Shown one piece after another: positions 1 through 6,055 of a DNA stretch of 21,342 bases. Below the pieces are notes generated by a model. The model saw only the letters and a program-made list of their open reading frames with translations, ran no database searches and was not told where the DNA came from. Numbering within the stretch: position 1 is the stretch's first letter; each line of letters opens with the position of its first letter. The translations under genes and the position numbers were made by a program. This stretch comes from Proteobacteria bacterium UBA2383 (GTDB taxonomy: Bacteria > Pseudomonadota > Gammaproteobacteria > Competibacterales > Competibacteraceae): positions 1 through 21,342 of the forward strand of contig DDST01000120.1 of assembly GCA_002343485.1 (NCBI GenBank), read 5' to 3'.

Positions 1-90
1 TTTGACCGCTCGGGAACCCCTCCGAAAACAGAGCTATGTATTCTGCTGTTCGTGGGTGTGCTTGTCAACTATCAAAGAAAGAAAAAGTTT

Positions 91-711
91 CTATTGATTA
101 GAACGAATGGCTAAGTAAGTAAAGCCGGCCAGATAATTGTCGAGTAATGAACCAGTAACTTCTTGAATTGACCGGCCTCCGGCTATCTCCAGTTTCTGGT
201 CGAAACCTAGTATACAAATGCCATGAACTCCACTCCATAACGCGCGGGCGGCCAAGGCGACTTCCTCTGGTTGCCGTCGAGGGCAGAGTAAGGTTAATTG
301 TTGTTGCACCAGCTCGAACATCCGTGTCACTTTTTCCGTGAAGGAGTCTGGCACAGTTTGCCCTTTCGGCAGCCGGTGTTGATAAACTGCAAGCCAGCGA
401 TGCGTTTGAGTTAAGGCAAAGGTAATGTAAGTTTGAGCTAGTGCGCGGATCGCTGTGGCAGCTGACAATTGACCGGCGACGGATGCGGCTAGCATTTCAT
501 ATAGCTGATCCAGCGTCCGTTCATTCATCTGTACGATAAGATCGTCAATGCTGTTAAAGACCATGTACAGACTGCCGACCGTGTAGCCGATGCGGTTAAC
601 CACCTTGCGTGCACTCAAACCGGTTAGGCCATGCGCCTTGACTAAATCCTCAGCCGCTTGCAACGCAATTTCCCGCAGTTCTTCACGCGTGTGCGTATTG
701 CGCCTACCCAT
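91..711 (-). CDS. TetR/AcrR-family transcriptional regulator with WHG-type C-terminal domain
   Basis: This 206-aa protein is a DNA-binding regulator that probably acts as a dimeric repressor. The N-terminal region (about residues 8-58) has the TetR pattern: a helix, then a helix-turn-helix around GLSARKVVNRIGYTVGSLY and the following F-N-S-I-D-D-L segment. The C-terminal half contains LWSGVHGICILGF (about residues 158-170), which matches the W-H-G signature of the TetR WHG ligand domain. The ATG is preceded by AGGAAA about 8 nt upstream. It lies 30 nt downstream of the kinase gene on the same strand, so it is probably the last gene of the VWA-PP2C-kinase operon. Its ligand and operator cannot be read from the sequence. 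It could regulate its own operon or a gene outside the left edge. Family assignment is firm; target is unknown. Confidence 0.9.
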   Translation of the reverse strand: MGRRNTHTREELREIALQAAEDLVKAHGLTGLSARKVVNRIGYTVGSLYMVFNSIDDLIVQMNERTLDQLYEMLAASVAGQLSAATAIRALAQTYITFALTQTHRWLAVYQHRLPKGQTVPDSFTEKVTRMFELVQQQLTLLCPRRQPEEVALAARALWSGVHGICILGFDQKLEIAGGRSIQEVTGSLLDNYLAGFTYLAIRSNQ

Positions 712-741
712 AAGGCAGATTTCCTATGATGTGTTCTGTCG

Positions 742-2742
742 CTAGGTACGATAACGCGACCAGAAACCGCCTAGGCCAGGGTAAAAGATTCGCAGATCCG
801 CCTGAGCTTGGGCTTCTTGCATGGCTTGACGGATCATGGCGATGTTAAGCTGGGCGCGCTGTTTAAGAATATCTGTTTTGATTTTAGCCAGCTCGTCAGG
901 ACTCGCTAGTAATTCCTGCTCAATGGATAAGCGCTGCTGGTTGTATTGCTGGCGCAAGCCGGCGATCGCCGCAGGATTGACGCCTTGCCGGGGATCATAA
1001 CGGAATTGCGCTTCCAGTGTTTGACGCCAGGCTAACAGGGCGCTCATACGCTGGTGACCGAGCCGTTGACCGAAACCTGGGACATTACAGATGGCTGCGG
1101 CGGTGACATCAGCGGCAGTTTCGATTCCGTAAGATTCCAGCGCAATCCGGTCGGTGGTACGGATACCAGGAATCTGTGCAGCGTCAATGAAATGATTTTC
1201 CAGGAAAACCTGGAGTTGAATCTGGCGCTGATCGGTTTCCAGCCGTCGCAAATCCCGCTGCAAATCTTCGGGCAACTGGCAATAGCGGTTGCGCAAGGCA
1301 TACAGGCTCTGCAGAGCCGTGCTAAACGGTTGTTCGCTAGCGCGTTGTTGCCAGGCAATATGGAGATCGGCTAATTCCCGGCGGGCGGCCAATAAGGCCA
1401 GCCGGCGACGCTGGTATTCGCGGCGGATCGCATTGTTCCTCAGCAGCGACCATAAGGCCGCTGCCAGCGGTAACCACAGCCAGCTCAAGCGAGGACGAAT
1501 CAGAACCGCTACTAAAGTTACACTGGCGATGGCGGCGGTCTTGACCTGATTGGCCCGCTGGACGCGTTGCAAAGCTTCCGGTAACGGGGTTGGTGTAATT
1601 GGCATCGGTGGATCGGGATGGGGTATGGCTTCAACAGTAGGCGGTGCGATGGCTAGAATACGGCTCCAGACCCGGTCAAGGTCGAAATCACGATGGCGTA
1701 TGGGTGGTAAGCTGACCGGTGATAGCCGTGGAGTTGCGAAGAATACAGCGCCACTGGCCTGTTCCAGCTCACACCACGGACAGGCAGGCAATGCCCGGGA
1801 GTATTTGTGCAGCGTGTTCCGCCCGCAGAACCGCAGTTCCCGGTTCATCTGTTCCAAGGCCAACAGCCATTCCCGTGGTTTGGGGCGGCTTTGTCCAACC
1901 GCGAGAGGCACGAAGGCCCGCTCAAATAGATCGGCAACGGGACGGGGTAGGGCAACAAATGGCAGGGTGTGCGGCGGTGGCTCCATCAGCCAGGCAGCGG
2001 CGTGAGGACCAAAGGCAAAGCGATATTCCTTGATAGCACGCTCGATGGGCATATCCCCCCACCCTTGGTAACGGCCCGCAAAGGGGTGGCGGCCCATAAA
2101 TAATAAATGGAAGCAGAGCAGTGCCAGACCAAAGGCATCATGGTCAGGACTGCGGCGCAAGCCATGAAAACGCCGGCCTTGCAGCTCCGGTGCAGTGAAT
2201 TGCGGGACGCCGACATTACAGAGAAACAGGCGGTCACCGGCGGTGATTTGGAAGGAGTCACAATCAATCAATTTGACCAATGCCTGGGCCGAAACCACCG
2301 CATTGCCTGGATTAACGTCCCCGATAACATGGCCTCGGGCGTGAACTGCTTCGAAGGCGCTAGCCAGGTTGCGAGCTGTATGGATCAGAAACGACCAGTC
2401 AGCGTGAGGAAAGGCGCGTTTACGGTGAGATGGTCCATAGAGGCTATGGATTTCCTGGTATCCGTTCACCCGGGGCATGATGAAGCCTTGGACCGGACCT
2501 TCGGGCTTAGCGCGCAGCACGTCCACTGGCCAAGCAGCGATATCCAAAAGGGCAGGATGGGCCTGACGGGCCATGCTCTCTAATTTGAGCGCTTTGTCGG
2601 GATGGGCCGGTTGGTGATAGATTTTAGCGACAAAGCTGGGCCGGCCCGTGATTTCATGCACCGCACCTTCCCCGCCCCGCCCCAGCGCTTGTCCCAGTTC
2701 GACTGGATGGCCAGCACCACTATACAGCTTCGTCACCGGCAT
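742..2742 (-). CDS. Hanks-type Ser/Thr protein kinase with membrane segments and helix-hairpin-helix (YegI-like)
   Basis: This 666-aa protein probably phosphorylates Ser/Thr on proteins. The kinase domain covers about residues 15-300: Gly-rich loop GRGGEG (21-26), putative ATP-lysine K40 in FVAKIY, catalytic loop HVIGDVNPGN with D142 and N147, DFG-equivalent DSF (162-164) and APE-like APEL (184-187). The usual HRD is replaced by IGD, as I recall for YegI-type kinases. Next comes a possible zinc site (C306, H312, C321, C324 in a CPWC context), a proline-rich linker (about 365-390), one or two hydrophobic segments (about 402-436), a charged helical stretch, and a helix-hairpin-helix-like unit (about 522-570, IPGI and NVPGFGQ turns). 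Its start overlaps the PP2C gene by 23 nt, which implies translational coupling. PP2C, VWA and kinase together form the YegL/YegK/YegI-type triad. Substrates are unknown. Confidence 0.88.
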   Translation of the reverse strand: MPVTKLYSGAGHPVELGQALGRGGEGAVHEITGRPSFVAKIYHQPAHPDKALKLESMARQAHPALLDIAAWPVDVLRAKPEGPVQGFIMPRVNGYQEIHSLYGPSHRKRAFPHADWSFLIHTARNLASAFEAVHARGHVIGDVNPGNAVVSAQALVKLIDCDSFQITAGDRLFLCNVGVPQFTAPELQGRRFHGLRRSPDHDAFGLALLCFHLLFMGRHPFAGRYQGWGDMPIERAIKEYRFAFGPHAAAWLMEPPPHTLPFVALPRPVADLFERAFVPLAVGQSRPKPREWLLALEQMNRELRFCGRNTLHKYSRALPACPWCELEQASGAVFFATPRLSPVSLPPIRHRDFDLDRVWSRILAIAPPTVEAIPHPDPPMPITPTPLPEALQRVQRANQVKTAAIASVTLVAVLIRPRLSWLWLPLAAALWSLLRNNAIRREYQRRRLALLAARRELADLHIAWQQRASEQPFSTALQSLYALRNRYCQLPEDLQRDLRRLETDQRQIQLQVFLENHFIDAAQIPGIRTTDRIALESYGIETAADVTAAAICNVPGFGQRLGHQRMSALLAWRQTLEAQFRYDPRQGVNPAAIAGLRQQYNQQRLSIEQELLASPDELAKIKTDILKQRAQLNIAMIRQAMQEAQAQADLRIFYPGLGGFWSRYRT

Positions 2743-3586
2743 CTTCTTGAAGCCCGGTTGTGGGCATACACGCTCTTTCTGCTTGCGTCGCTGAAGCTGT
2801 TTCCGGTGCAGTCACGCGGCTGGCTAGAATCAGTGTCTTGTCATCGTGAGTACGCTGATTGACTGCTGGGCTGTCTAGGAATTGTTCCAGAGCATCAGTC
2901 AGCGCCATTGGACAGCCGTCTTCAGGATAGCTGCGCAGGCCCTGAAACATCGGGCGGAAGAACGGTTCATGGGCCTGCCGGCTTTGATAATGCAACGCCA
3001 GCGGTTGCAGACCATCGGTCAGCAGGGCAATTTCGGTAATGGATTCAGTAAGTACTGTGCATTCGAGGCGGTTTGTAGCGTTCGGATCGGTCACAAACCA
3101 AGTTTCGTTGGGGTATTGGCCGCTCTGCGGCCAGAACACCGGCCGGTAGCTATCTTCAGTTCCAATAATGATCGCGCCATCGCCGATCTGTAGGAACAAT
3201 GCCCGGTTGCGCGCTACGATCGCGCCCAATAGAGTGCAAGCAAATTCCCGGACCGGCAGGCCGGTATCCATTGCCTGTTGCGCTAGGGTTTCTTGAATAG
3301 TGTGCAGCCAGGATGCGGCAATGGCTGGTTGCCAGTCTTCGTCCGTCGCTGTGGCCAGCCAGCTTGCGCATTCAGCCAGCAATGCTTGGCAGGCTTGTTC
3401 TGCGCCTGTGCGTGACTGGATCGCGCTGCCAGCGCCGTCGGCGGCGATCAATACCAGGACCGGGCTGTCATCCAGCCTCTCCACTTGGTGGACGGCGCAG
3501 GCGTCCTGGCATTCGAGGCCGCTGGTTTGATGAGCAACACCCGGAATGCTGGCTTGAACGGTGCGCCAAGCCCCGTGATGGTTCAC
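2720..3586 (-). CDS. PP2C-family protein phosphatase (YegK/PphC-like)
   Basis: This 288-aa metal-dependent Ser/Thr phosphatase presumably reverses the action of the adjacent kinase. The PP2C metal-binding motifs appear in order: D28 in ECQDA, D50-G51 in AADGAG, G135-D136-G137 in LQIGDGAI, D191-G192 in LLTDGLQ, and the late D248-D249 in THDDKTLIL. No signal peptide or membrane segment is visible, so it is probably cytosolic. The last 35 or so residues look disordered. The start overlaps the VWA stop by 4 nt and the 3' end overlaps the kinase start by 23 nt, so all three are probably translated as a coupled unit. Family membership is strong. That the neighbouring kinase is the substrate is inferred from context and from the E. 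coli YegI/PphC pair as I recall it. Confidence 0.9.
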   Translation of the reverse strand: MNHHGAWRTVQASIPGVAHQTSGLECQDACAVHQVERLDDSPVLVLIAADGAGSAIQSRTGAEQACQALLAECASWLATATDEDWQPAIAASWLHTIQETLAQQAMDTGLPVREFACTLLGAIVARNRALFLQIGDGAIIIGTEDSYRPVFWPQSGQYPNETWFVTDPNATNRLECTVLTESITEIALLTDGLQPLALHYQSRQAHEPFFRPMFQGLRSYPEDGCPMALTDALEQFLDSPAVNQRTHDDKTLILASRVTAPETASATQAERACMPTTGLQEDAGDEAV

Positions 3587-4278
3587 ACCGAGGCCCAGCC
3601 GTCGGGGGTCGCCGGGTTGCTCAACGGTACCTCAGTCCCAGGCACTGAGCGTGATACCGAGCGCATCGAATTAGACAACCACTGGAACAGTTCCCGGAAG
3701 CGCAGACCTTTCAGCCGCAGTGGCTGGCGCAAGGAAATATGTTGCAGGATGTCCAGATTGGCGCCCTCGACACCCACGGTGAAAAAGGCAAAAGCGCGGC
3801 TTTCCTCGCCCTTATGCACCTCGCTAGCAGCGGTTTTCCATTCGTCAGTGGGGCTGCCGTCGGTGATCAGGAAGATCCAGGGCCGGAAGAAAGGGATGCC
3901 ATTTTCGCGGTACAGTGCTTTGCGTTGATTGAGGAGTTCCAACCCGCGCAGAATGGCCATGCCCATCGGTGTATCCTTTTGCGCGGCCAGTTCCGGCGGG
4001 GTAAATTGTTCGGCGGTCTGAAAGTCGTTGACCACTTCGACCGGGCCAAAGCTGACGATGGCGATCTCAACCCGCTTCGCAGCCAGGCTGTCGGTGGTCA
4101 ATTCTTCCTTGAACATGGCAAGTCCTTGGTTAAGCTCGGCAATCGGCTGGCCGTTCATTGACCAGGAATTGTCCAGTAGCAGTACACAGGGGCAGCGGGG
4201 TTCCGGGTTGTCGGCAAATTCGGCGATGCTGAAATCGACGTTGAAGGGGGTCTGCCGGGAAAGTTCGGGTTCGTTCAT
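3583..4278 (-). CDS. VWA-domain protein (TerY/YegL-like)
   Basis: This 231-aa protein is almost entirely a von Willebrand factor A domain, a metal-dependent protein-interaction fold. The MIDAS residues are present: D36-x-S38-x-S40 in LLDNSWSMNG, T103 in KDTPMG and D140 in LITDGSPTD. No signal peptide or membrane segment is seen, so it is probably cytosolic. Proteins of this type (TerY, YegL) occur with a PP2C phosphatase and a Hanks kinase in the TerY-P type triad, which is the arrangement here. It is the first gene of the operon and its stop overlaps the PP2C start (ATGA). It probably scaffolds or presents a substrate to the kinase and phosphatase. I see no strong Shine-Dalgarno sequence before the ATG. 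Confidence 0.88.
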   Translation of the reverse strand: MNEPELSRQTPFNVDFSIAEFADNPEPRCPCVLLLDNSWSMNGQPIAELNQGLAMFKEELTTDSLAAKRVEIAIVSFGPVEVVNDFQTAEQFTPPELAAQKDTPMGMAILRGLELLNQRKALYRENGIPFFRPWIFLITDGSPTDEWKTAASEVHKGEESRAFAFFTVGVEGANLDILQHISLRQPLRLKGLRFRELFQWLSNSMRSVSRSVPGTEVPLSNPATPDGWASV

Positions 4279-4414
4279 GTGAATGACTAAGTTACCAATA
4301 GAGCGGATAGTTTTTGACGGTAGAAAACCGTACTAGGCCAGTTTCAGGTAAGGTGGATTTGCTATAACCACCGATCCGAGGACAGACCCAATACAGCTGC
4401 TTAAGAGTGTACTG

Positions 4415-4623
4415 ATGAATCTAAAATGGGGCCAACCATTACAACAGCGTTTGGGTGAAGTACTGATGCGTTTGATCGCCCCGAGCCGGGAGGCGTTCCG
4501 TGATTTGCGCTGCTACAGGATGCTTTTATGGGGGAGATGTTCCGCCAGTGGCTTTAGCGCGAGGAGGTGGACTGGGCGGACTTGAATGTGGCTGCGATTC
4601 AAGTACCGTGTTTTAGTCTGTGA
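4415..4623 (+). pseudogene. Decayed small reading frame, unrecognised family
   Basis: An ATG at 4415 opens a frame (MNLKWGQPLQQRLGEVLMR...) that soon turns into poor-looking Cys/Arg/Trp-rich protein and stops at 4583-4585. A different frame from about 4510 reads sensibly (LLQDAFMGEMFRQWL), hits TAG at 4555-4557, then continues as REEVDWADLNVAAIQVPCF to a TGA at 4621-4623. This looks like one gene of about 70 codons broken by a frameshift near 4500-4512 and a nonsense change. I do not recognise the family. The remainder of 4279-4414 holds only short imperfect hairpins and presumably the promoter of the VWA operon, which I cannot place. Confidence 0.35.
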
Positions 4624-4710
4624 CCCGCCGTTGGGGAAGTTCCACGGAATCGGCGGGTTACACTGTGCTAACTCGCGCTACCGCCCTGCGCGCTGGAGCG
4701 CAGCGGAAGG
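4622..4710. repeat. Degenerate palindromic intergenic repeat
   Basis: ACCCGCCG (4623-4630) is complementary to CGGCGGGT (4651-4658). The second arm begins an imperfect palindrome of the form CGGGTTA...TAACTCG (4654-4675). A further hairpin, CTGCGC-gctgga-GCGCAG, follows in 4686-4703. The pattern resembles the common GGCGGGTTAcgctgcgcTAACCCGCC-type dispersed repeats of many proteobacteria, here partly eroded. It sits in the decayed stretch beside an IS fragment. Dispersal in the genome cannot be tested from this window. Confidence 0.4.
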
Positions 4711-4723
4711 ATAAGCGGTCGGG

Positions 4724-4936
4724 TTAAAGCCCTCTTTCTAATAATTTTCGCCGAATCTCAGGAAATTTTGCAGCAATGGCGGCTATCCCTGTCGTACACG
4801 AAGAGACAAGTGCAGGAATAACAGGGGTAGATGCGAAGAACGTCACATCAAGAGCAATGCCTGCTGCACCGGCAATACCGGGTGCGATGTCCTCTACTTT
4901 GATCGAATACCGGGCAGCTTGAAGTTCCGCTACCAC
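4724..4936 (-). CDS. Short hydrophobic hypothetical protein, possibly a gene remnant
   Basis: This 70-codon frame has a GTG start placed directly after an in-frame TAG, so the frame cannot extend further upstream. The middle is rich in Ala, Ile, Gly and Val (IAPGIAGAAGIALDVTFFAS), followed by a charged C-terminus, KFPEIRRKLLERGL. It could be a small membrane-active protein or the C-terminal piece of a larger decayed gene. I do not recognise a family. The neighbourhood is full of broken genes, so a remnant is more likely than a functional gene. Confidence 0.25.
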   Translation of the reverse strand: MVAELQAARYSIKVEDIAPGIAGAAGIALDVTFFASTPVIPALVSSCTTGIAAIAAKFPEIRRKLLERGL

Positions 4937-5030
4937 CTAATTGCTAAAGGTATCAAATGCACTTTAATTCCGTTTCCACATCAAAAATAAAATAATTACA
5001 CTCCAACAGAAAAGGTATGGCAATAAGACG

Positions 5031-5676
5031 ATGAGCGAGCGGTGGTGAGTGTCTGGAGCAGGCCAAAGCCTGTTTGGCGAAGGTGCGGACGGTCGAGGAA
5101 TTGAGACAAGCGCAAGCCGTGGTGTTGCCTCTGGAGTTGGGCTTGCCGCTGGAGCAAACGGTGCAAGCGATTGATGTGTCAATGGGTTGGGCCTGTCAAC
5201 TCCGAACGCGCTTTGTCCACGCCAGCGGCGTTCCGGAGGGCGGTCCGGTGAGGAGAGGCGGACGCCGGGTACGAGAACATGGCACGCGACGAGGAAACGG
5301 CCTTTCCGGCCCCGTTCTTCGAGAAAGCCAAGGTGGGCGGTATCCTGGTGATCGGCGAGATCAAATGAGCGCTGGATACCCGCCTGGAGCGCACCGTTGC
5401 ACTGGCCTCTGCCGGCGATCTGTTGCATCGTCACGACTGGCGTAAGCGGGCTCCAGACAAGCAACATCCCAAAGCCCATGTGGCTGCTGCAAGAGAACTG
5501 GAAAAAACTCCCCAGCGTCCTCGCAGAAATCGACTACCCGTGGTCAATGAAGGAACCATCCGGCTGATGTTTCAGGGCGAGGCGCGCTTCGGACGCATCA
5601 CGGATACCCGGCGTTGCTGGTGTCCCAAGCCGGTTCGGCCCCTGTGCCAAGCCAGGATCGTGCAAGAATACTGGAG
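5031..5676 (+). mobile_element. Truncated, frameshifted IS630-family transposase remnant
   Basis: Pieces of one transposase appear in order on the plus strand. MSERW (5031) ends in a TGA. A second frame covers about 5047-5220 (KVRTVEELRQAQAVVLPLE ... MGWACQLRTRF, the helix-turn-helix part). A third frame from about 5279 reads ETAFPAPFFEKAKVGGILV, is interrupted by TGA at 5366-5368, and resumes as LLHRHDWRKRAPDKQHPKA and then IRLMFQGEARFGRITD with RRCWCPKPVRPL. That last part is the first-aspartate region typical of IS630-like DDE transposases. The sequence then switches to unrelated coding DNA near 5670-5700, so the rest of the catalytic domain is missing. I could not identify terminal inverted repeats or target duplications. 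It is not functional. Confidence 0.8.
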
Positions 5677-5964
5677 CGCCGTATCAATCAAATGCTTGCG
5701 CGAGTGCGCGAGGAAGATGAACAGGCTGGGCCAGCTGGTTTGGCCGCCGCGACAAATGCGCTCTTGCGCGCCTATCGCGGCCTGTTTCTGGGCCAGGACG
5801 CCGAACCTTGGGCGATCCAAGCCCGCGATCGCTTGCATGGCCGCTATCTGAAGAGTTTAAAGAAACTCGGGGACTATTGGGAAAAGCAAGAGAACTGGGA
5901 GGTCGCCCAGGCGTGTTATGAACGGAGCATGGAAGTGGACATCGCCTTAGCACGTTGCGCTTAG
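5641..5964 (+). pseudogene. C-terminal fragment of a BTAD (bacterial transcriptional activator domain) protein
   Basis: A frame open from 5614 reads sensibly from about 5650: RARILERRINQMLARVREED, then YRGLFLGQDAEPWAIQARDRL, then LGDYWEKQENWEVAQACYER and SMEVDIALARC before the stop at 5962-5964. The pattern 'FLGxDxEPWxxxxRDRL...LGxYWExxxxWxxAxxCYERxxEVD' resembles the helical repeats of BTAD domains in SARP and large LuxR/MalT-like regulators. In those proteins the motif is followed by 'LAEEFYR' and further helices, which are absent here. The 5' part is replaced by the IS630 remnant, with the junction near 5670-5700. It is most likely a leftover of a regulator destroyed by insertion or deletion. 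Confidence 0.5.
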
Positions 5965-6027
5965 GACTTGAGGCGTTGTCATGATCAGTCCGCCGGTTGG
6001 ATGATGCCCAGTTTTCGCAACGGAACC

Positions 6028-6045
6028 GCCCGCTGCCCGGCGGGC
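6028..6045. terminator. Small GC-rich hairpin between the BTAD remnant and the Hsp70 gene
   Basis: GCCCGC (6028-6033), a 6-nt loop and GCGGGC (6040-6045) form a 6-bp stem, 10 nt downstream of the Hsp70 stop on the minus strand. No clear U-run follows on either strand, so intrinsic termination is doubtful. It is the only candidate I see for the end of the DUF2760-Hsp70 operon. Confidence 0.3.
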
Positions 6046-6055
6046 TGTCATCCGG

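Noticed and set aside
4622..4720. tRNA or structured RNA in the hairpin-rich stretch
   Set aside because: There is no acceptor/T-arm pattern (no GTTCRA-type box in place). The arms fit a dispersed palindromic repeat better.
4964..5479. Minus-strand open frame of 171 codons opposite the IS fragment
   Set aside because: The plus strand carries recognisable IS630 transposase pieces at the same place, so this Pro/Ser/Arg-rich frame is the antisense shadow.
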